DNA of 64,000 bases from Roseovarius faecimaris (GCF_009762325.1 NZ_CP034348.1:564501-628500), one strand, 5' to 3'. Shown: positions 18,642-28,155, counted from the stretch's first letter. The notes: generated from the letters alone by a model not told the origin. Numbers and translations are program-made.

Positions 18642-18671
18642 TGTGATCACAGTGAAATTTATGTGATCACA
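18642..18671. promoter_or_regulatory. Two TGTGATCACA palindromes upstream of the sdh operon
   Basis: The perfect 10-bp palindrome TGTGATCACA occurs at 18642-18651 and 18662-18671, 20 bases apart (two helical turns), about 150 bases upstream of sdhC. This spacing is typical of an operator bound cooperatively by two dimers on one DNA face. The binding protein is unknown; TCA-cycle regulators such as AkgR of Rhodobacter are candidates by role only. Confidence 0.55.
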
Positions 18672-18820
18672 ACACCCGTATTTGCGACAATTTGCCTGTT
18701 CCCGGAAGCGTTTGAAGCTCAGTTTTTGGCTGTGAATCCCCAGCATGTGCGTTAAACAAAGAGAAACGGGCCCAACCGGGATTGCTGCTGATCGGGGCCT
18801 GAACGGGAAAGGGACATTTC

Positions 18821-19204
18821 ATGGCCGATGTGAACCGGGGCAATCGCCCGCTTTCACCGCATCTTACAATCTACCGCCCACAGCTGAACTCCGTCACGTC
18901 GATCCTCACCCGGATCACCGGCAACGCGCTTCTTCTGGGCGCTCTGCTGACCGTCTGGTGGTTTCTCGCCGCGGCGACTGGCTCGGCCTATTACGAGACG
19001 GTGGACGGGATCATCACCTCGTTCCTGGGGGATCTGATCATGTTCGGCTCGCTCTGGGCGCTGTGGTATCACACGCTCGCGGGGGTGCGGCACCTGATCT
19101 GGGACAACGCCATGATGCTTGACCTCGACAACGCGGAAAAGCTCGGCTGGGCGGTCGTCGGCGGCTCGGTGGTCCTGACCATCCTGACCGTGATCATCAT
19201 CTGA
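18821..19204 (+). CDS. sdhC: Succinate dehydrogenase cytochrome b556 subunit
   Basis: Membrane anchor of complex II. The 127-residue protein starts M-A-D-V-N-R-G-N-R-P-L-S-P-H-L-T-I-Y, has three hydrophobic helices and the signature SVTSILTRITGNALL. The haem ligand is the His of W-Y-H-T-L-A-G-V-R-H-L-I-W-D. ATG after a GGGAAAGGGA site. First gene of the operon sdhC-sdhD-sdhA-...-sdhB. Confidence 0.95.
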   Translation: MADVNRGNRPLSPHLTIYRPQLNSVTSILTRITGNALLLGALLTVWWFLAAATGSAYYETVDGIITSFLGDLIMFGSLWALWYHTLAGVRHLIWDNAMMLDLDNAEKLGWAVVGGSVVLTILTVIII

Positions 19205-19217
19205 GGAGGCCCGACAC

Positions 19218-19589
19218 ATGCGTTATCTGACCGACCGCAAACGCGCCGAGGGCATGGGCTCCGCCAAGGACGGGGTGCATCACTTCTGGGCGATGAAGAT
19301 GAGCTCCGTCGCGCTGCTGATCCTCGTGCCGCTTTTCGTCTTCACCTTCGGCCCCATGCTGGGCGAGCCGCATGCCGATGTGCTGGCCTATTTCGGGCGG
19401 CCCTTCCCGGCCATTGTCGCGGCGCTGACCATCGTCGTGGGTTTCAAGCATTTCCGCGATGGCGCGCAGGTGATGATCGAGGATTACGTGCACGGCACCC
19501 GGCAGAAACTGGCGATCATCCTTGTCGCCTGCCTCAGCTATGGCGCCATGGCCACGGGCCTTTTCGCCATCGCCAAGATTGCCCTTTAA
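19218..19589 (+). CDS. sdhD: Succinate dehydrogenase hydrophobic anchor subunit
   Basis: Second membrane anchor of complex II, 123 residues with three hydrophobic helices. Family marks are G-S-A-K-D-G-V-H-H-F-W-A-M-K near the N-terminus and H-F-R-D-G-A-Q-V-M-I-E-D-Y, which supplies the quinone-site Asp-Tyr pair typical of alphaproteobacterial SdhD. It starts 13 bases after sdhC with a GAGGAGG site and precedes sdhA by 17 bases. Confidence 0.94.
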   Translation: MRYLTDRKRAEGMGSAKDGVHHFWAMKMSSVALLILVPLFVFTFGPMLGEPHADVLAYFGRPFPAIVAALTIVVGFKHFRDGAQVMIEDYVHGTRQKLAIILVACLSYGAMATGLFAIAKIAL

Positions 19590-19606
19590 GACCGGAGTAA
19601 AGACAA

Positions 19607-21412
19607 ATGGCTGCTTACGAATACGAGACGCATGACTATGACGTCGTGGTCGTCGGGGCTGGCGGGGCTGGCCTCCGGGCAACGCTGGGCATGGCCGAGC
19701 AGGGCCTGCGCACCGCCTGCGTGACCAAGGTTTTCCCGACCCGCTCCCATACCGTCGCTGCGCAGGGCGGCATCGCCGCGTCGCTGGGCAATATGGGCCC
19801 CGACAGCTGGCAATGGCATATGTATGACACGGTCAAGGGCTCCGACTGGCTGGGCGATACCGACGCGATGGAATATCTCGCCCGCGAGGCCCCCAAGGCG
19901 GTCTATGAGCTGGAACATTACGGCGTGCCGTTTTCGCGCACCGAAGAAGGTAAGATCTATCAGCGCCCCTTCGGCGGCCATACCACCGAATTTGGCGAAG
20001 GCCCGCCGGTGCAGCGCACCTGTGCCGCTGCCGACCGCACCGGCCACGCCATCCTGCACACGCTGTATGGCCAGTCGCTCAAGAACAACGCCGAGTTCTA
20101 TATCGAATATTTCGCCATCGACCTGATCATGTCCGATGACGGCACCTGCACCGGCGTTGTCTGCTGGAAGCTGGATGATGGCACGATGCATGTCTTCAAC
20201 GCCAAGATGGTCGTGCTGGCCACCGGCGGCTATGGCCGTGCCTATTTCAGCGCCACCAGCGCCCATACCTGCACCGGCGATGGCGGCGGTATGGTGGCGC
20301 GCGCGGGCCTGCCGCTTCAGGATATGGAATTTGTGCAGTTCCACCCTACCGGCATCTATGGCTCGGGCTGCCTGATCACCGAAGGCGCGCGCGGCGAAGG
20401 CGGGTACCTGACCAACTCCGAAGGCGAACGGTTCATGGAGCGCTACGCGCCCAACTACAAGGACCTCGCCCCGCGTGACTATGTCAGCCGCTCGATGACC
20501 ATGGAAATCCGCGAAGGCCGGGGCGTGGGCGCGAATGGCGACCACATCCACCTGAACCTCAGCCACCTTCCGCCCGAGGCGCTGCAACTGCGCCTGCCGG
20601 GTATCTCCGAAAGCGCGCGCATCTTTGCGGGCGTCGATGTCACCAAGGAACCGATCCCGGTTCTGCCCACGGTGCATTACAACATGGGCGGCATTCCCAC
20701 GAATTACTGGGGCGAGGTGCTGAATCCCACCAAGAAAGACCCGACCGCCGTCGTGCCCGGTCTCATGGCCGTGGGCGAGGCGGGCTGTGCCTCGGTGCAC
20801 GGGGCGAACCGGCTGGGCTCGAACTCTCTGATCGACCTTGTCGTGTTTGGCCGCGCCGCGGCGATCCGCGCGGGTAAGGTGGTCGACCGCGACAGTGCGG
20901 TGCCTGCCACCAACACCGCCCAGGTCGACAAGGCGCTCGACCGGTTCGACGGGCTGCGCCATGCCGACGGCGCGACCCCCACCGCCGATCTGCGGCTGGA
21001 GATGCAACGCTGCATGCAGGAAGACGCCGCCGTGTTCCGCACCTCCAAGACGCTCGCTGAAGGGGTCAAGAAGATGGACGCCATCGCCGCCAAGATGGGC
21101 GATCTGAAGGTCACGGACCGGTCCCTTGTTTGGAACTCAGACCTGATGGAAACGCTGGAGCTGACCAACCTCATGCCCAACGCGCTCGCCACGATCTGCG
21201 GTGCCGAGGCCCGCAAGGAAAGCCGCGGCGCCCATGCGCATGAGGATTTCACTACCCGCGACGATGAAAACTGGCGCGTGCACACGGTCGCCCGCGTCGA
21301 TGGCAAAAAGGTCGATCTCAGCTATCGCCCGATCATCGAGGCCCCGCTGACCTCCGAGAAGGAAGGCGGCATCAGCCTCAAGAAAATCGCCCCGAAGGAG
21401 CGGACATTCTGA
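19607..21412 (+). CDS. sdhA: Succinate dehydrogenase flavoprotein subunit
   Basis: FAD-bearing catalytic subunit oxidising succinate to fumarate at the inner face of the membrane. The 601-residue protein has the GAGGAGLRA dinucleotide fold (17-25), the covalent-FAD histidine in [10 protein letters not shown] (His48), FHPTGIYG, and the active-site Arg region [11 protein letters not shown], ending with the C-terminal [10 protein letters not shown]. Its TGA overlaps the ATG of the small lipoprotein (ATGA). Confidence 0.97.
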   Translation: MAAYEYETHDYDVVVVGAGGAGLRATLGMAEQGLRTACVTKVFPTRSHTVAAQGGIAASLGNMGPDSWQWHMYDTVKGSDWLGDTDAMEYLAREAPKAVYELEHYGVPFSRTEEGKIYQRPFGGHTTEFGEGPPVQRTCAAADRTGHAILHTLYGQSLKNNAEFYIEYFAIDLIMSDDGTCTGVVCWKLDDGTMHVFNAKMVVLATGGYGRAYFSATSAHTCTGDGGGMVARAGLPLQDMEFVQFHPTGIYGSGCLITEGARGEGGYLTNSEGERFMERYAPNYKDLAPRDYVSRSMTMEIREGRGVGANGDHIHLNLSHLPPEALQLRLPGISESARIFAGVDVTKEPIPVLPTVHYNMGGIPTNYWGEVLNPTKKDPTAVVPGLMAVGEAGCASVHGANRLGSNSLIDLVVFGRAAAIRAGKVVDRDSAVPATNTAQVDKALDRFDGLRHADGATPTADLRLEMQRCMQEDAAVFRTSKTLAEGVKKMDAIAAKMGDLKVTDRSLVWNSDLMETLELTNLMPNALATICGAEARKESRGAHAHEDFTTRDDENWRVHTVARVDGKKVDLSYRPIIEAPLTSEKEGGISLKKIAPKERTF

Positions 21413-21774
21413 TGACCAAGATACGCCCCGCCAAACAGACGGTCCTCACAGCCTGCGGGCTGTCCCTCGTGCTGACGCTTGGCGCGTGCGATATCCTGAT
21501 GAAGCCCAAACCGGCCGATATCGTGGCACAGTGCAAGGCCGAGGTCGCGCCTCCGGGCACCTACGAATACGAGGAAGGCCCGGGCCTGCCGGTGATCCGC
21601 GCTGTCGAAGACGGCACCGAAGCGGGCGCCGAAAGCTTCAATGCCTGTATCCGGCAGAAAGCCGTCGCTGCCGGCCTCATCTCCTCACCCAATTCCCGCG
21701 CGGGCAACGTGATCTGCCCGGATGGCGCGGCCACGATCTATGGCGGCGCAACCTATTGCATCGGAACGAATTAA
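21412..21774 (+). CDS. Small lipoprotein between sdhA and sdhB
   Basis: Predicted lipoprotein of 120 residues: signal peptide with lipobox L-G-A-C (Cys26), then a short soluble domain with three further cysteines (in A-Q-C-K, N-A-C-I and V-I-C-P) and a fourth in Y-C-I-G near the C-terminus, perhaps forming disulfides in the periplasm. Four-base overlap with sdhA shows translational coupling. I do not recognise the family; co-transcription with complex II suggests nothing definite about function. Confidence 0.75.
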   Translation: MTKIRPAKQTVLTACGLSLVLTLGACDILMKPKPADIVAQCKAEVAPPGTYEYEEGPGLPVIRAVEDGTEAGAESFNACIRQKAVAAGLISSPNSRAGNVICPDGAATIYGGATYCIGTN

Positions 21775-21837
21775 GGCCAATCCTGTCTGAAGAGCAGCCG
21801 AAGCAATGGTAAAACGATAAGAGGGTAGGGAACGAGC

Positions 21838-23547
21838 ATGATGTTAAAGCGCAAATTGAGGCGCGAAGTGGGGATCCAGTCCGACCCGGGTTACCCTCAG
21901 CTTGGCATGCATCATTACCTGCCCTACCTCGAAGGGATGCACGCCGAGCTAAAGCCGGACGTGTATTTCGAGATCGGAACGGAAAGCGGCGCCAGCCTGG
22001 GATTTGCCCATTGCACCTCCATCGCGGTCGACCCGGTGTTCCGTCTTGACACGGATGTGGCCAAGAACAAGCCCGAGCTGCACCTCTATCAGGGCACAAG
22101 CGATGACTTCTTCGCCTCGGGTATGCTTGACCGTCTCGGCTTGAAAATAGACTTCGCCTTTCTCGATGGCATGCACCTGTTCGAATTCCTTCTGCGGGAT
22201 TTCATGAACACGGAAAAATACATGAGCCCCGACGGCGTGATGACGATCCACGATTGTGTACCCTACAATGCCCTCGTGGCCGAACGGGAATGGGACAAAG
22301 ACAAGACATCAAGCTGGACAGGCGATGTATGGAAGTTGCTGCCCGTCCTGCGCGAGTATCGCCCGGACCTTTCGGTTGAGGTGCTGGACCTTGCGCCAAC
22401 CGGTCTGGTCAAGATCTCTGGCTTCGATCCGGACAATACGGTGCTCAGCGACAAATACGAAGAGCTTGTCCAGGACTACCAGAACCTGAGCATCGAACAG
22501 TTCGGATTGGACAGATTTTGCGAAGCCGTGGACCTGCAAAGACTGTCCGCACAGCTTCAGACACCCAGCATCGTTCCGGATCAGCGTATCTTCAGCACCT
22601 GGGAAGAGCCCGAGCGCGCGGCAAAGGCCTCTCGCAACATCGCACTTAAGACCGCCGTTCCCAACGCTCGTCAAAAGGAAGTCTGGGGCGACTACCATTT
22701 TGCCCGCGGTCTGGCCGACGCCTTCCTCAGGCTTGGGCATTGCGTGAAAATCGACTCGGTGCGCGAATGGTACAAGGACGCCGGTAAAAGCGATCTGGAC
22801 ATCGTTCTTTTCGGTACCGAAGTCTACACCCCGACCGGTGACACGCCGATGATCGGATGGGTTCTTTATCCCGGCCGGGAAGAAGAGGATCTGACCGGGG
22901 GGTTCGACCGTGCCGCGCATATGTATTTCGCCTCTCCCGCGGCAGCGTCCGAATTCAACGCCAGCAAGCAAAACTGCACCGGCGAGGTGCTTTGGCAATG
23001 CTTCGATCCCAAGCTGATGTACCCGCCGGATCGTCCTGCCGACGAGGGAATGGTCTTTGTCGGCAGCAATCACTATCACCAGTTCGGCCCCCGGCAGATC
23101 GTTGAATACGCGGTCCAGAATCCCTGGACATTCAAACTCTGGGGCAAGGCATGGAAGCGGCATCCCGCCAAAGCCTGGCTTCAAGATCAGTATCTGCCCA
23201 ACGCGCGCCTTGGTGATGTGTATCGTGACGCCCGCATCGTGCTATGCGATCACATGCCCTCCATGAGCAGGGATGGATACGTCTCTAACCGTATTTTCGA
23301 TGCGCTCGCCTGCGGTGCTGCGGTCATCAGCGATCCTGTCGAAAATATGCCAGCCGATTTCGATAAGTTTGTGCATTGCGTCAGCAGCCAGGATGAATTC
23401 GACGCCGCACTCAGCGAAATCCGCGCAGAAGGCGCCACCCGCAGAAAGGCGCGGATGAGCTTTGCCAAGGACATGCATCGCCGCCACAGTTTCGATGAGC
23501 GAGCCAAACAAATCCTCGAGAAGGGCGCCGCCCTTTCGCTGTTTTGA
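21838..23547 (+). CDS. Methyltransferase-glycosyltransferase fusion protein
   Basis: Two-domain protein of 569 residues. Residues ~15-200 look like a class I SAM methyltransferase of the Methyltransf_24 type (YFEIGTESGASLGFA, then F-A-F-L-D-G-M-H-L-F-E-F and DGVMTIHDC). Residues ~270-569 look like a CgeB/Glyco_trans_1_2-type glycosyltransferase (F-V-G-S-N-H-Y-H, then RIFDALACGAAVISD, the C-terminal nucleotide-sugar binding helix). ATG after GAGGGTAGGGAACG. The gene sits inside the sdh operon between two lipoprotein genes, reads with visibly lower GC and more A/T-ending codons than its neighbours, and may have been inserted. Target is unknown, perhaps a surface glycan. Confidence 0.72.
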   Translation: MMLKRKLRREVGIQSDPGYPQLGMHHYLPYLEGMHAELKPDVYFEIGTESGASLGFAHCTSIAVDPVFRLDTDVAKNKPELHLYQGTSDDFFASGMLDRLGLKIDFAFLDGMHLFEFLLRDFMNTEKYMSPDGVMTIHDCVPYNALVAEREWDKDKTSSWTGDVWKLLPVLREYRPDLSVEVLDLAPTGLVKISGFDPDNTVLSDKYEELVQDYQNLSIEQFGLDRFCEAVDLQRLSAQLQTPSIVPDQRIFSTWEEPERAAKASRNIALKTAVPNARQKEVWGDYHFARGLADAFLRLGHCVKIDSVREWYKDAGKSDLDIVLFGTEVYTPTGDTPMIGWVLYPGREEEDLTGGFDRAAHMYFASPAAASEFNASKQNCTGEVLWQCFDPKLMYPPDRPADEGMVFVGSNHYHQFGPRQIVEYAVQNPWTFKLWGKAWKRHPAKAWLQDQYLPNARLGDVYRDARIVLCDHMPSMSRDGYVSNRIFDALACGAAVISDPVENMPADFDKFVHCVSSQDEFDAALSEIRAEGATRRKARMSFAKDMHRRHSFDERAKQILEKGAALSLF

Positions 23548-23648
23548 AACGGACAACAAGGATATGACGAAGCTCACTCGACACGATTTTAGTTGGCCTC
23601 CCGGCGGTGCCACACGGTGCCCCGCCCGAGCCGATGGAGTATGAGCTG

Positions 23649-23984
23649 ATGCGCCGCTTTTGCCGTCTTGCCTTCATCCTGCTGCCCGTCGCCCTCTCGG
23701 CCTGCGGGGCTGCGAACAAGGCCGCCGATGCCATCGCCCGTGATCAGGCGAAATCGGTGGTGAATGGCGTGGTCGAGGCCAGATTGCCGGGGGTGAATAC
23801 CGCTCCCGTCACCGACTGCATCATCGATGCCGCGTCGGCGTCCGAAATCCTGTCCATCGCCGGGGCCTCCGTAACCGGCGTGAGCGACAACACGGTCAAT
23901 CTGGTGCTGGAAATTTCCCAGCGCCCGAAATCCGTGAAATGTATTGCAGAAAACAGCCTGACCCTGCTGGGCGGGCTGACGTGA
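23649..23984 (+). CDS. Small lipoprotein upstream of sdhB
   Basis: Predicted lipoprotein of 111 residues with a short basic N-terminus (MRRF), hydrophobic core and lipobox A-L-S-A-C (Cys18), followed by an Ala/Val-rich domain with paired cysteines in V-T-D-C-I-I-D-A and V-K-C-I-A. ATG at 23649 is preferred over 23634 because GGAG lies 9 bases upstream and the signal peptide begins there. It ends 10 bases before sdhB. Family not recognised. Confidence 0.7.
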   Translation: MRRFCRLAFILLPVALSACGAANKAADAIARDQAKSVVNGVVEARLPGVNTAPVTDCIIDAASASEILSIAGASVTGVSDNTVNLVLEISQRPKSVKCIAENSLTLLGGLT

Positions 23985-23994
23985 GGAGAGAGAC

Positions 23995-24774
23995 ATGGTT
24001 GAACTGACACTCCCCAAGAATTCCCGCATGACGACGGGCAAGACCTGGCCCAAGCCCGAAGGGGCCTCCAACTTGCGCAAGTTCCAGATTTATCGCTGGA
24101 ACCCCGATGACGGACAAAACCCGCGCGTCGACACCTACTTCGTCGATCTGGACGATTGCGGCCCGATGATCCTGGACGCGCTCATCTACATCAAGACCAA
24201 GATCGACCCGACATTGACCTTCCGCCGCTCCTGCCGCGAAGGCATCTGCGGCTCTTGTGCCATGAATATCGACGGGATCAACACGCTGGCTTGCATCTAC
24301 GGCATGGATGAGGTGAAGGGCGATGTGAAAATCTATCCGCTGCCGCATATGCCGGTGGTCAAGGACCTCATTCCCGACCTGACCCATTTCTACGCCCAGC
24401 ACGCCAGTATCATGCCCTGGCTGGAAACCAAGACGAACCGCCCCGCGAAAGAGTGGAAACAGTCGATCGAGGACCGCTCCAAGCTCGACGGGCTTTATGA
24501 ATGCGTCATGTGCGCGTCCTGCTCCACCTCCTGCCCGAGCTATTGGTGGAACGGTGACCGCTACCTCGGCCCAGCCGCGCTTTTGCATGCCTATCGCTGG
24601 ATCATCGACAGCCGTGACGAGGCCACGGGCGAACGCCTGGACGACCTGAACGACCCGTTCAAGCTTTACCGCTGCCACACGATCATGAACTGCGCCAAGA
24701 CCTGTCCGAAGGGTCTGAACCCGGCCAAGGCCATTGCCGAGATCAAGAAGATGATGGTGGAACGCGCGGTCTGA
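23995..24774 (+). CDS. sdhB: Succinate dehydrogenase iron-sulfur subunit
   Basis: Carries the three Fe-S clusters that pass electrons from FAD to quinone. The 259-residue protein has the plant-type [2Fe-2S] motif [11 protein letters not shown], then [12 protein letters not shown] and [17 protein letters not shown] for the [4Fe-4S] and [3Fe-4S] clusters. Strong GAGGAGAGAG site before the ATG. No terminator is visible between sdhA and sdhB, so the whole run is probably one transcript. Confidence 0.97.
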   Translation: MVELTLPKNSRMTTGKTWPKPEGASNLRKFQIYRWNPDDGQNPRVDTYFVDLDDCGPMILDALIYIKTKIDPTLTFRRSCREGICGSCAMNIDGINTLACIYGMDEVKGDVKIYPLPHMPVVKDLIPDLTHFYAQHASIMPWLETKTNRPAKEWKQSIEDRSKLDGLYECVMCASCSTSCPSYWWNGDRYLGPAALLHAYRWIIDSRDEATGERLDDLNDPFKLYRCHTIMNCAKTCPKGLNPAKAIAEIKKMMVERAV

Positions 24775-24780
24775 TCCCGC

Positions 24781-25539
24781 GTGGCCGCCTTTCCGGTGAT
24801 CGCTGAGCAATCCGGCGGGGTCGCCCCGTCCGAGCTCATGGTGTTCGGAGAGCGCAATTCCGGCACCAACCTTGTGCATGCGCTGCTGACGCGCAACCTG
24901 CCCGCCCTGGCCGACAGCCCCGGTGACCGCATCGGTAAATATGGCTTCTGTTACGGCTGGAAACACGGCTTTCCGCAGATGCTCGCGGCCCCCGATACCT
25001 GCCTTGCCGTCGCTGTCTTTCGCCACCCCGAAACCTGGGTGCGCTCCATGCATGCGCGGCCCTGGCATGCTCTCCCCGGCTTGCGCGACCTGCCGTTCGA
25101 AGACTTCCTGCGCGCGGAATGGGTCTCGCGCGTGGATGAGGCGAATTTCGGCGTGACGCGTGACGACCCGCGCGCGCTGGCGGAACTGCACTATGACCGC
25201 CACCCCCTGACCGGCGCGCGCTTTGCCAATCTCGCGCAGTTGCGCAATGCCAAGACCCAGGGCTTTTTGTCTCTGCCCGCGCGCTTTGCCAATTGCCTGC
25301 TGGTCCGCACTGAGGATGTGCAGGCCGCCCCCGAGGCGCTGGTGGAGCATGTCGCCAAGGCTTATGGCCTCGCCCGCCTGCCCGCGTTCCAGCCGGTTAC
25401 CGAACGGCGGGGCAAACCCGCCGACGGGGCCTTCACGCCCGAACCCCGTGCGCCGCTGTCCGAGGCCGACCGCGCCTTCCTCTGGCAGGAACTCGACGGC
25501 GACCAAGAGGGCCGGCTCGGCTATCGCCCCAGCGCATAA
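24781..25539 (+). CDS. Sulfotransferase-like P-loop protein
   Basis: Protein of up to 252 residues beginning with a P-loop-like 5'-phosphosulfate motif, MVFGERNSGTNLV (residues 20-32), and a second motif A-V-F-R-H-P-E-T-W-V-R-S-M, which resembles the 3'-phosphate-binding R...S of sulfotransferases. The start is uncertain: GTG at 24781 lies 6 bases after sdhB and has no clear ribosome site; ATG at 24838 would give 233 residues and begin right at the P-loop. Acceptor unknown. Possibly the last gene of the sdh transcript. Confidence 0.62.
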   Translation: MAAFPVIAEQSGGVAPSELMVFGERNSGTNLVHALLTRNLPALADSPGDRIGKYGFCYGWKHGFPQMLAAPDTCLAVAVFRHPETWVRSMHARPWHALPGLRDLPFEDFLRAEWVSRVDEANFGVTRDDPRALAELHYDRHPLTGARFANLAQLRNAKTQGFLSLPARFANCLLVRTEDVQAAPEALVEHVAKAYGLARLPAFQPVTERRGKPADGAFTPEPRAPLSEADRAFLWQELDGDQEGRLGYRPSA

Positions 25540-25675
25540 GGCCCGCCCCGACGCGATCCGGAGCCTCTGCGCCCGCCTGCAACTTGCGCAAAATCTGCAC
25601 AATCACGCAGCCTTCCCCTGCACATCCCTCTGCGCAAATCGGTCCTGACATGGCTTAAGAGAAAGGACCTTTCCC

Positions 25676-27145
25676 ATGATCAGATCCCTTGGTTTGCGCT
25701 TTTTCATTGTCGGGCTGCTTATCCTGCTCATGTTCATCCCCGTGCTTTTCGTCGGCGACATCATCGACGCCCGCGCCGACTACAACCGTGAAACGCGCAG
25801 CTCTGTCGGTCAGGAATGGGGCGGGCGGCAGTTGCTCTCTGGCCCGGTCCTCATCATCCCGGTACAGGAAACCGTCGTGGTGCGCGAAAAGCGCGAGGTG
25901 CTCGACCCCGAAACCGGCATCCAGAAGCTCGACGCAGATGACAATCCGGTCTATCGCTTCGTCGATGTCGAGCGCACCCTGAACCGCGCGCCGGTCTATC
26001 TCTACCCGGACAGGTTCGAGGCCGAGATCGACACCACCACCCAGGAGCGACACCGCGGTATCTTCACCGTGCCGGTCTATTCGGCCGAGGCGGTGCTGGA
26101 GTTCGATTTCCCCACCGAAGCAGCGGTGGAGGCGCTGATCAATGACGAGCGGCTGATCTGGGATGCGGCCGAGCTGCACCTGTCCGTCACCTCCAACCGG
26201 GCCTTGCGCGGGGCCGCAACCCTTGAGGCAGGGCAGACCGAGCTTCAGATGGAACCGCGCGCCATCAATGACGAACGCATTGGCGGGGTCCGCGCGCCCA
26301 CAGGCGACCCGCGCCGCCATGACGGCTATCGGCTCAGCCTGGATTTCAACGGGGCCGAAACGCTTTCCATCGCCCCGGTGGGCCGTGACAGTACGGTCCG
26401 CTTCAGTTCGGACTGGGCGCATCCCAGCTTCTTCGGGGCCTTCCTGCCCGATGGGCATGACATCTCCGAAACGGGGTTCTCCGCCACCTGGTCGATCCCC
26501 CACCTCGCGCGCCCGCTGCCCCAGCTCAGCCGCGAAAGCCAGGACTGGAGCGCGCGCCAATCCACCAGCTTCGGCGTGGACCTTTATCAACCCAATGATT
26601 TCTATCAGAAAAGTTATCGCGCGGCGCGCTATGGCATCCTCTTCATCGGGCTCACCTTCCTCACGATCTTCCTGATCGAAGGTCAGACCAAGCGCCCGAC
26701 GCATCCGGTGCAATACATCCTTGTCGGTCTGGCGCAATCGGCCTTTTTCCTGCTGATGCTGGCCCTGGCCGAGCAGATGGGCTTTGCCATCGCCTATCTT
26801 GTCGCGGCATCGGCCACCGTGGGGCTGATCACCGCCTTCGGCGCGCTGGCCCTGCAATTGGGCAAGCGCACGCTGGTGCTCGGGCTTCTGCTCTCCGCGC
26901 TTTACGGGGTGCTCTACCTGATCCTGCGCTCGGCGGATTATGCGCTGCTGGCAGGGTCGGTGCTGACCTTCGCCGCCATCGCGGGCACCATGTTCGCCAC
27001 CCGCAACGAGAACTGGTACGGCGCTCCGAAAGACCCGGGCCAGCGCCGCGGCTGGTTCGTGCGCAAACCCGCCCCCGCCGCGCCTCAGCCGGACCCGTCC
27101 GCGTCAGCCGCCGCGCCCTCGCAGGGCACCCATCCCCAGGGCTGA
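25676..27145 (+). CDS. creD: CreD-like inner-membrane protein
   Basis: Membrane protein of 489 residues of the CreD family, implicated in envelope stress and beta-lactam tolerance elsewhere. N-terminal transmembrane helix (residues ~8-26), the signature G-Q-E-W-G-G-R-Q-L-L-S-G-P-V-L-I-I-P-V, a large periplasmic region, and about five C-terminal helices (from F-I-G-L-T-F-L-T). The C-terminal tail is Pro/Ala-rich and cytoplasmic. No creBC two-component genes are adjacent. ATG with an AAAGGA site; a strong terminator follows. Confidence 0.9.
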   Translation: MIRSLGLRFFIVGLLILLMFIPVLFVGDIIDARADYNRETRSSVGQEWGGRQLLSGPVLIIPVQETVVVREKREVLDPETGIQKLDADDNPVYRFVDVERTLNRAPVYLYPDRFEAEIDTTTQERHRGIFTVPVYSAEAVLEFDFPTEAAVEALINDERLIWDAAELHLSVTSNRALRGAATLEAGQTELQMEPRAINDERIGGVRAPTGDPRRHDGYRLSLDFNGAETLSIAPVGRDSTVRFSSDWAHPSFFGAFLPDGHDISETGFSATWSIPHLARPLPQLSRESQDWSARQSTSFGVDLYQPNDFYQKSYRAARYGILFIGLTFLTIFLIEGQTKRPTHPVQYILVGLAQSAFFLLMLALAEQMGFAIAYLVAASATVGLITAFGALALQLGKRTLVLGLLLSALYGVLYLILRSADYALLAGSVLTFAAIAGTMFATRNENWYGAPKDPGQRRGWFVRKPAPAAPQPDPSASAAAPSQGTHPQG

Positions 27146-27154
27146 CGCACCGCG

Positions 27155-27215
27155 CCCCCTCCGCCAGTCCATCCCGGCCTGACCTTGCAGCAGGCCCCTG
27201 GCGGAGGGGGTCTTT
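27155..27215 (+). terminator. Terminator after creD
   Basis: Perfect 13-bp inverted repeat CCCCCTCCGCCAG (27155-27167) / CTGGCGGAGGGGG (27198-27210) with a 30-base loop, followed by TCTTT. The strongest terminator-like structure in this part of the window. Confidence 0.75.
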
Positions 27216-27266
27216 ACAACCGGCCGTGACTTGTGCCCTCTGGTCCAAACCCACAGGAGCCCCGCC

Positions 27267-28109
27267 ATGCAAGAACCCGCCGATGCCGATGCCCGCCGCG
27301 CCATTGCGCCGGTGATCTGCTACCCGAATGACACGCTGCCCGTGCCCGACCTCGCTCTCTATCGCCGCGCGATGCAAAGCGCCGAAAAGGTCAGTGAGGT
27401 TCTGGTGCCTGCGCGTGAAGCGGCCTGCTTTCGCGTGGCCGCCGGGCAGATCTTCCGCATCTCCTCGGTCGAAGGCCCCCAGGTGGGCGACCTGAACCTG
27501 TGGAATGCCCATGACCTCTCGGAACGCTTCTATTCCGGCAAATCCCGCGCGCTGCATGGCACCCATCTGACCACCGGCGAACGGATGTGGTCCTCCTTTC
27601 CTCATCTGCGGCCAATGGCGACGATCATCGAGGACAGCCTTGGCTGGTATGGGATGGATGCCTATGGCGGCTCGGTGCATGACGTGATCGGCACCCGCTG
27701 CGATCCCTATACCGGCAATCTGCTGGCTGGTTCGCAGTATCATCATTGCTGCCATTCCAACCTGATCCGCGCCCTGGCCGATGAGACGGGGATGAGCCTT
27801 GCCGAGGCCGAGCCTCATGTGCACGACGTGCTCAACGTCTTCATGTGCACCGGTTTTACCCGCGACACCGGCCAGTATTTCATGAAGGCAAGCCCCGTGC
27901 GCCCCGGCGATCACCTTGATTTCTTTGCCGAGATCGACCTCCTCGGCGCGCTCAGCGCCTGCCCGGGCGGCGATTGCTCATCCGAACATTCCTCCGATAC
28001 CGCCGCCTGTCATCCGCTGCTGGTCGAGGTCTTCGCCCCGGCCGAGGGGGTGCTGGACGGCTGGAACAGCCCGCCCGTCAACGGCTACGACCGCAGCCAC
28101 GGGCGCTGA
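27267..28109 (+). CDS. DUF1989 (urea-carboxylase-associated type) protein
   Basis: Protein of 280 residues with a DUF1989 core: A-G-Q-I-F-R-I-S-S-V-E-G-P-Q-V-G-D-L-N-L-W-N, F-Y-S-G-K-S-R-A-L-H-G-T-H and a histidine- and cysteine-rich segment (Y-H-H-C-C-H-S-N) plus D-V-L-N-V-F-M-C-T-G-F. The family is best known beside urea carboxylase genes; no such gene is nearby here. ATG at 27267 has CAGGAG upstream and is preferred over an earlier in-frame start. It converges with the GST gene. Confidence 0.82.
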   Translation: MQEPADADARRAIAPVICYPNDTLPVPDLALYRRAMQSAEKVSEVLVPAREAACFRVAAGQIFRISSVEGPQVGDLNLWNAHDLSERFYSGKSRALHGTHLTTGERMWSSFPHLRPMATIIEDSLGWYGMDAYGGSVHDVIGTRCDPYTGNLLAGSQYHHCCHSNLIRALADETGMSLAEAEPHVHDVLNVFMCTGFTRDTGQYFMKASPVRPGDHLDFFAEIDLLGALSACPGGDCSSEHSSDTAACHPLLVEVFAPAEGVLDGWNSPPVNGYDRSHGR

Positions 28110-28155
28110 CCTCCTCGGCGAGACGCGCACGCAAGAGCGCGGCGAGCGGCCCGCC
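28110..28155. repeat. ACGYAAGR stem-loop element, copy 2
   Basis: Lies exactly between the stops of the convergent DUF1989 and GST genes. It contains CTCGGCGAG and the hairpin CGCGC-ACGCAAGA-GCGCG (28124-28141), then GCGAGCGGC. The loop and 3' tail match copy 1 while the stem sequence differs. Confidence 0.6.

Noticed and set aside
23564-23644. Possible 26-codon gene just after the methyltransferase-glycosyltransferase gene
   Set aside because: It has AAGGA upstream, but no recognisable product and ends just before the lipoprotein start. Too weak to list.
24781-25539. Reading the sulfotransferase-like gene as part of complex II
   Set aside because: It is only six bases after sdhB, but its motifs relate to nucleotide-sulfate binding; adjacency alone is not evidence.
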